The position numbers were made by a program, and so were the translations under genes. Shown here one piece after another: positions 10,522 to 21,434 of a stretch of DNA of 64,000 bases. Origin of the DNA: Auricularia sp. M13. Lineage: Eukaryota > Basidiomycota > Agaricomycetes > Auriculariales > Auriculariaceae. The notes beneath the pieces were generated by a model that had not been told where the DNA came from, searched no databases, and saw nothing but the letters and a program-made list of their open reading frames with translations. The stretch is taken from NCBI GenBank assembly GCA_037042915.1, contig CM073197.1, positions 2,046,001 through 2,110,000 of the forward strand, in the 5' to 3' direction. Every line of letters starts with the position of its first letter. Within the stretch, counting starts at the first letter, position 1.

Positions 10522-10995
10522 ATGTCGCGCCCCATCCTCCGCGCGTCTCTCAAGGCCGCCCCGGCCAACGGCTGCGCCTTTTTCATACCCCAGATACGCA
10601 GGCTGGTCTTCGAGTACTGCGACATTCGATATTCCTCGGCCCGAACGCGTCTGTTCATCTCCAAGCACATTGAGCAGCTCGCGCGCGACAACCCTCATGT
10701 CGAGTTCGTCGTCAAGCAGCGGCCGGGAAAACAGCCCATTGTGCGCGGACTGTATGGCAAGTACCCCTGCTATTGTCCTAGGAGCCGTCAGCCTGACGCT
10801 TTGGCAGTGAATGACCGCGACAAGGTCATCGAACTCACAGAGCTCGAACCGCCGTCCATCATGCAAAAAGTCCAACTCCTTCTGGACTCGTCGGGCGCAC
10901 CCATCAAGCCGCTCAAGACCGCAGTTATGAGTACCACTGCCTCGACAAGAGGCATCTGGAGTGGTCTACATGTGGAGGAACCCTTCCGGATATGA
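10522..10995 (+). CDS. Mitochondrial large ribosomal subunit protein mL43 (L51/S25/CI-B8 domain)
   Basis: Component of the mitochondrial large ribosomal subunit. The start MSRPILRASLKAAPANG is at the ATG at 10522. It is followed by FIPQIRRLVFEYCDIRYSSA, EQLARDNPHVEFVVKQRPGK, QPIVRGLY, VNDRDKVIELTELEP, IMQKVQLLLDSSG, IKPLK and the C-terminal WSGLHVEEPF. This is the thioredoxin-like L51/S25/CI-B8 fold. There are two exons, 10522-10756 and 10808-10995, giving 140 residues. The frame stays open through 10757-10807, but the extra 17 residues (starting GKYPCYCPR) have no counterpart in the family. Removing them restores GLY-VNDRDK. That intron is 51 nt, begins gcaagt and ends cag, so it is a GC-AG intron. 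The gene is divergent from the preceding one, with 166 bp between start codons. Confidence 0.88.
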   Translation: MSRPILRASLKAAPANGCAFFIPQIRRLVFEYCDIRYSSARTRLFISKHIEQLARDNPHVEFVVKQRPGKQPIVRGLYGKYPCYCPRSRQPDALAVNDRDKVIELTELEPPSIMQKVQLLLDSSGAPIKPLKTAVMSTTASTRGIWSGLHVEEPFRI

Positions 10996-11127
10996 CCATC
11001 GTGTTGTCGTTGTGCAAGAGTGCACTCATATTACATTACATCGCAATCAATGTCTCGTCTCAAACCAAGGCTGGGAACGCAGTACGCAAGAAACCCGTGC
11101 TCGAAAGCCAAAGCGATAAACCGACCT

Positions 11128-12713
11128 CTACCAATAAAGCACGCCAGGTTGTAGCGAGCCGTTGCCGTCCTCATCGTCCGAAGCCATCAGATCTTCTATG
11201 GGTTGCGGTAAAGGGCAGGGAATGAGCGCTGGGGGCTCCTCTCGCGGCACAACGGCGGCTTTGAGCACTTCCTGGCGCACAGGGGATGTAGACCGGGTCG
11301 TTTCGTTATTGGCATTGTCCCCAAGCGGCAGGTTTACAGTCGACGTCAGAAATTCCATCCGCGTCCTCCAGGCAGAATCGGTGATGCCTGCTGCCGGCGT
11401 AATGGCCGGAGGCGTCGACTCAACGTCCAAGCGAAACGAACGATGCCGTGAAATGTCCCTCGTAGGACTGTCCTCTGGCGCCAAAAAAGTCCGCGGGGCT
11501 CTCATTCAGAACTGGGCGATGATCAGGCAGGGCGCAGGAGACACAACGCTTTGAACTTACTCAGGGCATCTCTCCATCGGTTGAAAGTGAGGCTACCTGC
11601 ATTCTGTGCACTACGGCGTGAGGACGATCCTTGTGCTGTCCCGCTAGAATCTGCTGGTGGGAACATCCGAGCAGATACCTGGTTGCGCCGGATGGGCGAC
11701 GGCGGCGTCCAGTACGGCGATTCCATGGCGAGAATATCGCCCTCGCCGTCCGAATCCCGAGGTGACTCGGGTACGATCACTGTTTCAGCAGAGGCGCGAC
11801 GAGGAATAGGGCGAGGGCGACCGCCCATGACATGGAAGAGCGGACGCCCGTCAAGCGCGCGCTGCATCGTCTGTACCGGTATCTCCTCGCCGTCGGCATT
11901 GTATCGCACGCGTCTCATAGTCGCGGGAACGAGAGCCGGCGGATCGGATGGTGCAGTACCGACATCGGTTGGCAGAGTGTTCGCGCTCGCGGACGCTCGC
12001 GCAACGCGACTTTCCCAAGCTGCACGGCGTTGCTGGAACTCGACCAGGATCGGCGCTGCCACTGATCGACGCCGCTCGACCAGGGTGGAAGCACTGCTGG
12101 CGCCAGTGCTCGTAGATGCCGGCGTGGTTTCCGGGGCAGTCGCAGCAGCGATGCGACCAAGTCTCTCGGCCAAGCCTGGCGCACGGTCTATGGTGGCTCT
12201 AATCTCGCGCACGGCCTCCACAAGCCGTTGTGCAACCGGTTGTTGGGACGGAGACGGCGGGCCCTCCTGCAGTCTCCGAGCAAGCGAGGTACGGGGATCG
12301 TCGGCACCTTGGGAGAACGTGACCGACGATGGCGGCGGAGACTGGCTGGTCTGCACGGCTGCATCTGAGCCTGGTGTTATGACGATGGCTGAGTGACCAG
12401 GGCCGACGTCCGGCCCTCTGTCACCGCCATTGTCATCGTCGGGCTGCGAGCTGCTGCCAGGCTGGGCGTTCATGTTGAGCGACGATGCAGCAATGAGGAG
12501 CGCGCGGAGGTTCTGCAGGCGGTTGGAGACGCTCTCGAGTGCGGCAGACGTCTCTGCGCGGATAGCGGCAAGCTCTGGGTCCAGCGTGCGCGCAGTGCTC
12601 GATACACGCCTCGGCGCGCGACGCGTAGGAGCCGGAGGGCTGGGGGGAGGAGAGGAAGACAGGGCGGCAGGAGGTGGCTGGGCACGCGGAGAGCTGCATC
12701 GGGGAAAACCGTT
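11128..12713 (-). CDS. Hypothetical protein, low-complexity with conserved helical N-terminal part
   Basis: Not recognised. Coding use is supported by a long continuous frame (11523-12713) rich in Pro, Ser, Arg and Ala. The first part encodes a likely helix (LDPELAAIRAETSAALESVS continuing NRLQNLRALL). Later stretches include VEAVREIRATIDRAPGLAER, ILVEFQQRRAAWESRVARA and RRVRYNADGEEIPVQTMQRA. A further exon on the same strand, 11128-11505, ends QPIEDLMASDDEDGNG and then LQPGVLYW. The initiating ATG was not found. The frame opens after a splice-like cag at about 12714, so a short 5' exon lies upstream. The junction near 11506-11560 could not be fixed in frame. No domain could be named. Confidence 0.5.
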
Positions 12714-14574
12714 TGACCGTGCCCGGTGCTGGCCCGTGATGGCGGAGCTGACCCGTGCTGGCGGCGCTGGTCAGTACATGGCCATCACTCCACCAGCTGG
12801 TCGCTGCCGGGTTGCTCTGCTGCCTGATGGTCCTCCCCTGGTCCTTCCCGGACAACTCAGCTACCAGACGGCGCTGACCCGACCAAACGCTGACCAGCCT
12901 CAAGCGTGGCTGTGCCTAGAAGATTGAATGTTTGTCGCGTGCCATGATGATAGAAATATATTGATTATATCTATTAAAGCTGCCTCTGGACACCCTGGAC
13001 ACTGAGCATCTGGGGGAGCTTGGGGAAGGGGGCGGGCGAGGGCGATGCACATGGGCATCAGGTCGTTGCGATCACATCAGTTGGTTGGATTTGCGCGGAG
13101 TCTCAATCGCTCTTGCCCTCCTTCCCTCTCGCGCAGCCGCCCCCAAGAGGCCCAAGTCTCAAGAATGCGCCCTGCGCCTGCCTGCTACCGTCAACAGACC
13201 TTGGGACCTGCTTTTATGGTGCTCGTGCTGTGTTTTATTTTGGTGCTTTTGCTGGCTGGTCCGTGGCTTCTGGCCTGCTGTCTGCTATCTTGACTCGTGC
13301 TTTGCTTGGGGGCTCGTCTGTCTGGTTGTGCTCGCAAGGACTCGCTGTGCTTGAGACGTGCTAGGCTAGCTGGCTCTTGTTGGATTACTAAAACTTTATT
13401 TTTCCAGATCACGCTCGAGTCGGAAAACGGAGGCGAGTCACGATACAGGCAATACAGCTTGTTGGTACGTACAGCTTACTCTTTGCTCAATCTATCACTC
13501 ACCTCATTTCTCGCAGGTGTAGTGTTTGGTTGCACTCGCTGTGTGCGGCGAGGGCCGCGTTTCGCACGCCTGGCCGCCTCGCGGCAACGATACGAGTAGA
13601 CGCGTCTTGGACGCACGCCCGTGCATTAATACTTGGATAGCGTAATATATCATCATTTTTTAACATATGGACTTGGTGCAACAGCGCTGGAAAAGGTGAA
13701 TTTGGATTATTATAAAGGATCAAAAGCAAGGAATGGAAAGCCCACAAGCGACAGGCCAGGCCCGGCCTGTACAAAGGTCATGAGCTGGCCGTGGGAGTGG
13801 CCAGTATAGCGGTCAGTCAGACGCCGGCTGGTGGTGACATTACTAGAATGCTCTGTGAACGAACCCGCAGCAGTGCGCAATGGCCCGAGATGGCGGCGCT
13901 GGCCGGCGCTGGTGGGCGATGGCCAGCACCGGATCATCGATAAGGATTTCCCCGATGTGGTGGCTGGCTCGGATTGTGCTGTTGTCACGGCTTTGGTCAG
14001 CTCATTTCGGCGCGATATCATTCTTAAACGAACATTCGTAGTATGCAATCGAGAGGAAGCGACGTCCCATATGTTGCGCCCAGCACGCCCACAACGACAA
14101 AAATCGCCCGCCGGAAAACTCAGGACTGAGGTCAGCGGCGCTCCGAGACTCGGAACGCGGCCGGCGATTTGCCGGGCTCGGTGGTCCTCGGAAATGACCA
14201 CAGTGACACAGGGAGACGTGACTAGAGATTTATTCCTTGAGCAGTGATTGCATTTGCACGAGTTTCTAGTTCCAATTCTCCGTGCTCCGCCGCCACTACT
14301 TCCGCCAATTCGCACGGGAGGCCAACCTCACCTCACCAACAAACACTCAACGAACAATGCCAACGCCAAAGCAACGCCCAACACGCCGGCCAGGACGCCG
14401 CACAGAATCATTCAGACATTGCTACCGCTGTCATAGATCTGTCTTCCTAATCTGGGTCCCACTGCAGTCCATGGGTGAGCACCAGGCGGTGACCTCAGTC
14501 GACTGCACAACGTACAGAGACTGCCAATTGCATATGCCATGTTAAAGCCTCCGCACGTGCGATCATCTGTTATA
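12714..14574. other. Gene-poor stretch
   Basis: About 1.9 kb. It may hold the 5' exon and promoter of the minus-strand hypothetical gene. Short frames on both strands (for example 13085-13354 + and 13710-14315 -) lack motifs and overlap one another. Two nearby T/A-rich blocks (12946-12976 and 13645-13735) stand out from the GC-rich surroundings. No RNA gene was recognised. Confidence 0.4.
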
Positions 14575-15376
14575 AATTAGCGGAAGGCGGCACAGATGAC
14601 AGGGCACTTGCATCCTATGCCCGGAATGTCTCTGGTCACAGTGACCAGCTCGGCTGTTATGAGAGTAATGACACCTCACGCAAAGAACGTCGAAAACACC
14701 AGAGATGATACGAACACAGCTAGATGTTCTTGGAGGGCAAATGGATACATTCATGGAATTGAGAGAGCAATGCAGATGGCTGCGACAAGGCCAGGACTGG
14801 TTTTGTCAGACAGTATTCCTGCAAGGGGTCCTGCTGTCGGATCGGTTTGTTTGAATCATATTAAAGGTGACTTTCCGCCGAATGTAGAGACGCACACAAT
14901 AGGGATGGGACGCTGGCGGCGAGGAATACGATTCCGACTTTGGTCGGGATGATTGAGATGCCATACTACGTCTTATGCGCGCAGAGGCACTGCGTGGGCT
15001 TGTTCTCAGTATAGAACATGGAGCCATGAAAGGGCTCCTACCGATGGGGAAACGTTCTCACCCCCATATACATAAGAGCCAGAAGCAGCACCACAGCCGG
15101 CCGGAAGGATGCAATCATCTTCGTGAGCACTTGCAGCTCCGTCAGCATGGGCTCTTCCTGGGCAGGAGTTTAAGGAGGTGACACCGGCTGCACGTACCCC
15201 TCGTCGCCATGAGTGGCGCAAGGTTTAGGGCGAGGATTTCCTTTGGAAGCGTCAATTCGCCATGCTTCAGTTCATCAGTAGCTGGCGATGCCTAGCGCGG
15301 ATCTGCCGAAGACGAAAGGAGCGCGGTAGCTTCGGCCGCTGTACAAGAGGCCTCCCAGCGGTGTGGCGGTAATCAT
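14575..15376 (-). pseudogene. Relic of a DHA1-type MFS transporter (C-terminal half)
   Basis: Translated in pieces on the minus strand, several short segments resemble consecutive parts of DHA1-family transporters in the right order. A helix 5/6-like piece, TPLGGLLYSGRSYRAPFVFG, lies at about 15376-15290. MLTELQVLTKMIASFRPAVV with a hydrophobic helix lies at about 15155-15072. PTKVGIVFLAASVPSLLCAS is at about 14945-14885, SDKTSPGLVAAICIALSIP at about 14815-14757, and ITAELVTVTRDIPGIG at about 14680-14610. They lie in different frames with stops between them, and no helices 1-4 are visible upstream, where a tRNA gene sits. I infer a 5'-truncated, decayed gene. Several introns could explain part of the frame changes. 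Confidence 0.45.
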
Positions 15377-15602
15377 GCTACGGTATCAGGCTGGCTGTAT
15401 CCAGTAGCATCGTTGCAAACGGTTTCTCACCCGATGGAATAATAGCCTATCATGGTCACTCCCATTTGTCGTCCACTGTTCTCTTTGGGGATCGTATCAC
15501 AGTAGTGAAAGTTGATTAGCCACAGTCACTCTGAGCATTTAGCAGCCTCTAACTTCTGCATACAACAGTCAGGGCTTCATGCCATCAGCCTGGCTAAAAA
15601 TA

Positions 15603-15694
15603 CGACACCAGCAAGACTCGAACTTGCGCTCCCAGAGGGAATCAGATATCAAAGATATTCGAGTCTGACGCGTTAACCACTCCGCCATAGTGCC
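15603..15694 (-). tRNA. tRNA-Ser(CGA): tRNA-Ser (anticodon CGA) with a 10-nt intron
   Basis: The acceptor stem GGCACTA pairs with TGGTGTC and is followed by discriminator G73. The D-arm (GGCGGAGTGGTTAACGCG) and a long variable arm (TTCCCTCTGGGAGC) are typical of serine tRNAs. The T-arm is CAAGTTCGAGTCTTG. The anticodon loop is CTCGAA-A. A 10-nt intron at 15648-15657 follows position 37, as is canonical. Mature length is 82 nt. Confidence 0.93.
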
Positions 15695-15898
15695 TGGATT
15701 CCTCCTTCCAGTTTCATTTATACAACGCAAAGTTGACTTTGAATTCCAAACGCGGTGCGGCTTTTGCCGGAGATCACGTGCAACGATGTCAGCCTTTCCA
15801 CACTCACTACAGCCTCGGTACAATATCCCACACTACATAATGAGTATTCCAGCTATCTATCATGTGCACGGGTATGCAGTATTAACCGCAGCTTGACC

Positions 15899-16049
15899 AT
15901 CTCCACTGTTCCAGTGAGTGTCTAGATCCTCGAATAAGTACACGGCCAGCCCTCCGATGACTTAAAACATGTGATATCACAACTTACAAGAATTTGACTA
16001 GATCATCTCCACTGTTCCAGTGCAAAGACAAAAGTTGTAATCTAGTCAA
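15899..16049. repeat. Short direct and inverted repeats near tRNA-Ser
   Basis: An identical 18-bp word (atctccactgttccagtg) occurs at 15899-15916 and 16005-16022, and a related tcgaataa follows each copy. Overlapping this is an inverted pair, ttgactagat (15994-16003) and atctagtcaa (16040-16049). This may be a remnant of a small element. The wider gap 15695-16638 holds no recognised gene. Confidence 0.5.
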
Positions 16050-16638
16050 TCTTCGAATAACACGGGCTCACGAGGCCATCCTGGTCCATCAGTGCACAAT
16101 CTCTTAGTGTCCCAGCAGTGTCCTATAACTTTTGTTGTTTTGGCCTGTACTTGACCAGGACGCGGGGGTTGAACTCATTCCTGAATGGGTTATGACAGGT
16201 CCGACACGATTTTTGTGTTTGCACAGAAGCTGAGACGTTATGGGGAAGTAGAATAATCGATCAAATTACCATCAGGTCTTGAACCTGGCATCAGCACAAA
16301 CTCTTATACCCTCTATTACAGTAGATCAGATATCCCAGCTCACTAAAATGAATAGCATGCGAGTCTGTGAGCGAAAGGCCCACGGTGTTACACGTTTCGC
16401 TATTCAAAATGGTGTAGCAGTGCTGCAGTCTACAGCTCCAAAAGTAGTTCATTCAGCAGCAACGAAGCTAGACACTCCATATGCAGTTTGCGAATGGCTT
16501 CCACTTTGAGTATGCATGACGGCCATGAAAAGCATAATCTTGGGATCAACCGCATAGCAACGAACAGTACATGGGCGTAGGCAGGGCGAGCAAAGCAGCG
16601 GCGCGGTGACCTCGTCGATCGCCTCAAGCGCAGCCTTT

Positions 16639-17258
16639 TTACTCCTGCGACCGCAGACGCGCAGCCGAGTTCGTCACCTTAACGCCAAGAGCGCGCGCAC
16701 TACATAGATATATGAGACGCGGCAAAGCCAGACGGACGACGAAGCAACGCACCGGGCAAGGATGTCAATCCGGTTCCTGCTCGAGACGTTGTGCGCGATC
16801 TCCGCCGCGTAGCTCTTGTTGTGCATCAAGAGCAGATCCAGTTCGCGCACGTTGGACACGGTAAGCTTCTTCAGACCGTTGGGCAACAAGTGGCGAGTCT
16901 AATCCGGCGAGAAAGCACGTAAGTACGGAATATTAGCAATGGCAGGGACGAGTTCACCTTCTTGTTGCTGCCGTAGCCAATCTGGACATTGGCAAATGTG
17001 TGTGGTCAGTAAAGGATATGAAGCGATGAACGGTGATGCGCACCTTGGGCATGGGCAGCTGGCCCTTGAACCGACGACGGACGCGGTTGTCGATACCCTT
17101 AGGCTTCCGCCATGCCTCCTTCACGCTGTGGTAGCGGTCCGACTGGTGGCGCCTACATCACGCGCGTCAGCACATATCAACCAGAGCGCGCGCACACCGA
17201 AAAGCACGCACTTGAAAGGCTTGGTGCGCTTTTTGATGATAGGGATCGAGGCGGCCAT
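16639..17258 (-). CDS. RPL32: Cytosolic ribosomal protein eL32 (RPL32)
   Basis: Large-subunit ribosomal protein. Five exons give 128 residues: 17258-17212, 17152-17044, 16981-16958 (24 nt), 16898-16753 and 16699-16639. The protein reads [20 protein letters not shown], then [77 protein letters not shown] and finally [15 protein letters not shown]. Length and motifs match the family. The very short exon 3 (IGYGSNKK) is well supported by splice sites on both sides. High intron density in a short ribosomal protein gene is usual in these fungi. Confidence 0.95.
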
Positions 17259-18176
17259 TACGACTACAGCAACGGTAAGGAAGGGTGTGTCGCAAGTGAG
17301 GGCACGCGCACCAGCAGTCGAATTATTTCTTGAGGAGGGGCGGGGGTCTTGAGGATGGCTGGACGGGAGTTGCCGGTTGACTTGAACAAGGTTCCGGAAT
17401 CAACAATTACCGCCTCAAATCTTCTAATGGCAGAAATTGCTGGCTCTCCCCGTCTCACGAGTCATCAGGTCAACCAAACCCTGACAAATAGCTCGTTCTC
17501 TACGATTAAGAGGGGCAGAGACTGGGCGGCAAAGGTTACTCGGCAGATGCCGCCGTGAACTATACAGCATTCTCAAACGCCTACTAAGACATCTCGAAGT
17601 GTTTTCCCATATAGAGCCCCATACATGTTGTCCGAGATGCTCTAGACGCTTGCGGAATGTCCCTCTGGCACAAAAACTGTCCAGTCTGCGGTTCCACCTT
17701 CGAAATACGGTCCAGACTGGAGGATGGGTACAGGAGCACTCTCAAAACGCCACAGAATGTTCTCCAAGACATTGCCATACATGAGATGCAAAGATGAGAA
17801 CAAAGTCTGAAATTGTCGTCCTTGAATCGGGAGGATACCTTGCACATTTTGTGTGCATGGTGTTGTCAAACTGTATTAACCAACAATTTGATCGACATGG
17901 TCGCAGAGGCACCATGTTCGTCGTATGATTCTCCACGGTCATCAGCCTAAGGGGATGCCATCGCGTTGAGTGACTGGATCGAACATGAGGCATGTACAGT
18001 ACGCCGTCCTGCGGTCGCCAGCTGCCGCGTCATGCAAGGCGAAATTATCCTTCTGGCTGGGAGAAGTTGCAGCGCGAAAGCGGCAATGAATCTAGACGCG
18101 AAATGATGCTGGAGCTGCGAGTAATGTACTTGAATGCGTATTGAGAATGCCCTGGGCCGACCATGCACGACCACAA
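17259..18176. other. Intergenic region upstream of RPL32
   Basis: About 920 bp between RPL32 and bL32m, both on the minus strand. It contains the RPL32 promoter and the bL32m 3' end. Small frames (17349-17558 +, 17584-17847 -) have no recognisable motif. Confidence 0.4.
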
Positions 18177-18595
18177 TCATCTTGCGCCTCCAGCTGAGTC
18201 CGCACCAGCTGCCCGTTGCCGTAGCTGGGCCTTCCAGGCGCTTGCGAGTTGTTGATAGCACGACGGACATATATTGTGCGCGAGTTTGGGCATGCCGCAC
18301 GCTGGACAGGCGACGAGGTCTGTTGCGACGCGTTGGCAAAAGAAGCATGAGCATGAGCAAATGTGCGCGTACTTAGTTTGTCCTTGAGGCCCTTATTCGC
18401 CTCGCGCATGGATTTACGCGAGTGCGAGACCTTTTTCTTGGGCACCGCGAGCACGAATGGCGGGAGCAGCTCGAGCAGCGGGCGGAGCGACGGCAGCGCA
18501 ATCGCCGCGGGAAGTAACGACAGCGGCGCGACCCATCGTTGCAGGAGCGGCGCGAGCCACGGCCGGGCCAGTTGTGGAAGCGCGAGAGAGGCCAT
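18177..18595 (-). CDS. Mitochondrial large ribosomal subunit protein bL32m
   Basis: Mitochondrial homologue of bacterial L32. The N-terminus (MASLALPQLARPWLAPLLQR) looks like an import signal. The mature part begins near AVPKKKVSHSRKSMREANKG, the standard L32 start. A second exon supplies the zinc ribbon: ACPACG, spacer MPKLAHN, then CPSC, followed by YQQLASAWK. Exons are 18595-18373 and 18319-18177, giving 121 residues. The ATG at 18595 is the first on this strand; the frame extends upstream only through a GTG. The gene is head-to-head with the complex I subunit gene, with 41 bp between start codons. Confidence 0.92.
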
Positions 18596-18636
18596 TGGCG
18601 GGACCGGACTTGGCCGCACAGCTCTTGACCCCGCCC
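18596..18636. promoter_or_regulatory. 41-bp space between divergent mitochondrial genes
   Basis: The only sequence between the start codons of bL32m (-) and the NDUFA5-like gene (+). It is GC-rich and has no TATA box. Both 5' UTRs must be extremely short, or each transcript must start inside the other gene. Confidence 0.55.
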
Positions 18637-19253
18637 ATGTACCGCGTCGCGCGCATTGCAGGCCGCGTCGCGCGCCAGCGCCATCCCGTTGCCGTTGCCA
18701 TGGCGCGGCGCTCGTTTGCCGTCCCGGCCACGTCGACGCCGCCGCCTGAAGTCCCGCTGAACCAGCGGCCAGAGGTCGTGGAATTTGTCGGCCAGCAGCT
18801 CGAGGAGGCGTTCCAGCGCAGCATCCAGCAGTCGTCGCAGCAGGACGAGCTCTCTCCCGTCGATGTTCTCGTTCAAACTTACGAACGCACGCTGGGCCTG
18901 CTTGCGAGCGGCGCGTTCCCCGACACCGAGCGTTTACCGCCAGTCGGTAGAGACCATCACCCGCCGCAAGCTGGAGGCCGTGCGCAAGGCTGGTTCGGAC
19001 CAGGCCGCCGTGGAGGACGCGTTGAGGGCCATTGGCGAGATTGGACAGGGTGGTTTGACGGCGAACGAGGGCATTGAGGGCGCTCTGGACGCTGCGATTG
19101 ACGAGCTGAACACCGCGCAGAGTGTGGCAGAATGGAAAGCGTGCGTTCTCAGTATTTCAGCCTTGTCTCTCATGTTAACGTGTACCGACCCTGATCAGTT
19201 TCGAGCCTCTGGAGGAAGCACCACCGCCACGTCAATGGGAGTACTTCAAGTAG
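18637..19253 (+). CDS. Complex I subunit NDUFA5 / B13 homologue (apparent one-base frameshift)
   Basis: Accessory subunit of mitochondrial NADH:ubiquinone oxidoreductase. The N-terminus (MYRVARIAGRVARQRHPVAV) looks like a mitochondrial signal. The family signature follows in two frames: DVLVQTYERTLGLLASGAFP and DT in the frame of the start, then SVYRQSVETITRRKLEAVRK in the next frame. After these come AVEDALRAIGEIGQGG, DELNTAQSVAEWK and, past an intron (about 19143-19199), FEPLEEAPPPRQWEYFK with the stop at 19253. In the family, ...T-SVYRQ is contiguous, so one extra base at about 18925-18931 (gacaccgag) breaks the frame and no intron can explain it. The break may be a sequencing error. The N-terminal extension of about 60 residues is longer than usual. 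Confidence 0.82.
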
Positions 19254-20184
19254 ACTATTGCAATACTATCCAACGCAATGCATGACAGACCGCGGCCTCC
19301 GCATTTTACTGAAGGCTCTGTTTGGACTCCAGCAGTTTGGACGAACCAAGGTTGTCGATGGCACCATCAAGCCAATGGCACACGCCCTGTCAATGCGCTG
19401 CAGTGCACGTCGACTGAACGGAGAATTCGACTGCGCTTCGCCCATTGACGAATATGCGTCGCCACTGAGTTGCACGACGCGCAGACCGTTGCGGACGTTT
19501 ACTCGGCGTGTGATTTCAAGCGATGAAGGAAATCGCGTCTTCGGGAGGTGACGGCGGCGCTGTGTACTCTTGACAGCGACACAGGCATCGTCAACACTGA
19601 CTAGCAGACAGAAAACAATCGAGATACGCCATGATCACAAAACATGCGCTGCAGTCGTGTTGAGCAGCGCCGAGGACGGTGGAGCGCCAGTATGAAATGA
19701 AGCAACGAAGACAGTCAAATTAGATAATGAAGATAGATGTACAGCAAGACATTGCGGCAACGCTCAAACAGTGTCCACGCAGGGCGCACTGCAAGAACTG
19801 AAAGCCCAACGAGCGCGTCGCACCCAGTCCACCGTTCGGCACAGAGCCTCTTGTTCTCCGGCCACTTAGACGGTCTCGGTGTCCTCGACCTCAGCGCAAT
19901 CCCCGAGGGGTGCGCGAGTCATTCGTCGAGATGCTTTGTGTGGCCGTGGGTTTAAGCGTTGAGAAAATCTCAGCCGCAAACGCGCCGGGCTATATAGGCC
20001 TGCCCAGTGGCAGTGCTACTTTAGGGGCGGCCGTGGCCGGCCGTGCTGTACAGGACCAAATTAGTTCCGGCAGGAAGCTTTCGCAAGCACAACACGCGAG
20101 GCAGCACGCAAAAACTTAGCACCCAGGCCAGCAAGAGCCAGCACTACCGCCCCAGGGCCACAAGACCAAGACCCCGAGCCAACG
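19254..20184. other. Intergenic region with STM1 promoter
   Basis: About 930 bp between the complex I gene and STM1. The only frames are short and lack motifs. The last 200 bp probably hold the STM1 promoter. Confidence 0.5.
19991..19996 (+). promoter_or_regulatory. Putative TATA box of STM1
   Basis: TATATA in the context gggcTATATAggcc, about 190 bp before the STM1 ATG. Its location upstream of a likely highly expressed gene supports the call, but no transcript start is known. Confidence 0.4.
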
Positions 20185-21434
20185 ATGTCGGTGGTCACCC
20201 AAAACCCATTTGCGCTTCTTGACGGTGCGTCGGCCTGCCTGCGCGCCCGCCCTCAGAGCCTGATGGCGCCCAGACGAGGACGGCCCGTCGCCGGCCCCGG
20301 TCGCCTCCACCAAGGCTGCAGAGCCTGCGGCGGCCCCGGCCGCGAAGACCCAGCGTGCGCGCGGCGGCGGCCCTGCTGCGCGCGGCGGCCGCTACTACGC
20401 GCGCGGCGGCGGCGCGAAGAACGCAGACAGGGATGCCCAGAACGAGGACGCCGACGCGGCTCCCAAGAAGTGTGCGTTCGCGCGTTGCTCTCAAACGAAA
20501 AAATAATACTAAATTTTCTTTGCAGTCGACGGGGAAAAGCGCGGCCGCGGTGGACGCGGGCGTGGCGAAGGTCGCGGCGGACGCGGCGGCCGTGGCGGTC
20601 GTGGCGGCCGTCTCGACAGGCACTCTGCCACTGGCCTGGTGTGAGTAGGCTTGCTCTCGGTTGTGCTCGAGCCAGGTTTTGACGCGCGCCCCGAAGCGAC
20701 TCGGAAAAGAAGATCCACCAGGGCTGGGGTGGCGACGATGGCAACACTGAGGCCGTCGTCGAGTCTCTTGGCGCTGCGGATGCCATCGCCGATGTCACCG
20801 CGAGCAACGACTGGGGTGCTCCGGCCAACGACGACGGCTGGGGTGCTCCGGCTCCCGACGCCGCCGCGGAGGCTGCTCCGGAGGCCGACGCCGCCAACGG
20901 CGACGCCAAGAAGAGCTTCCGCCCTCCTCGCGACGATGAGGACGAGAACCTCCAGACTCTCGACGAGTACCTGACTACGCGCAAGTCTGGTCTTGAGGAG
21001 CTCGTTCCGAAGCTCGAGGGCCGCAAGGCCAACGAGGGCGCCGAAGACGAGGCCCTTTTCAAGGGCGCCAAGAAGCTCGTCAAGGGCGAAGAGGAGGACG
21101 CTTACTTCGTTGGCAAGGCAAGTGCCATTGTTTTACTTTCGTCTATCGCGTATGTTAATGCATCGAGTAGACGAAGACGTCTGCTCCGAAGCAGAAGACC
21201 GTCAAGGAAAAGATCACCATCGAGATCGACGGTCAGTTTGCTGACAGCGCTCCTCGCGGCGGTCGTGGCCGTGGCCGTGGTGGAGACCGCGGTGGACGCG
21301 GTGGCGAGCGCGGTGCGCGCGGTGGCAGGGGCGGTCGCGGCCGCGGTGGCCCTCCGCCTGCCTCGACGCGCTCGTCTGCGCCGCAGGGCGACATCAACGT
21401 CGACGACTCGTCGGCCTTCCCGTCGCTCTCGTAA
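20185..21434 (+). CDS. STM1: Stm1 / HABP4-SERBP1 family ribosome-associated protein
   Basis: Binds ribosomes and mRNA; yeast Stm1 clamps inactive 80S ribosomes. Starts MSVVTQNPFALLD, typical of fungal Stm1. A second exon encodes an Ala/Pro-rich, RGG-containing part (ARGGRYYARGGGAKNADRDA). An RGG box follows (GRGGRGRGEGRGGRGGRGG), then HSATGLV and DSEKKIHQGWGGDDGNTEAV, an Ala/Asp-rich acidic section, and DDEDENLQTLDEYLTTRK, which belongs to the HABP4_PAI-RBP1 signature. Then come LVKGEEEDAYFVGK and KTVKEKITIEIDGQF, with a second RGG box and a conserved acidic end (DINVDDSSAFPSLS). About four introns. The C-terminal RGG and FPSLS-type ending match the family. Confidence 0.92.

Noticed and set aside
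10757-10807. mL43 with a 17-residue insertion instead of an intron
   Set aside because: The open 51-nt segment has a gcaagt donor, a ctgac branch-like word and a cag acceptor, and its removal restores the family sequence.
13710-14315. 201-codon minus-strand frame
   Set aside because: Composition looks random, it overlaps a frame of 138 codons on the other strand, and nothing matches a known family.
16279-16509. 76-codon frame downstream of RPL32
   Set aside because: Short, without motif and in a repeat-bearing gap.
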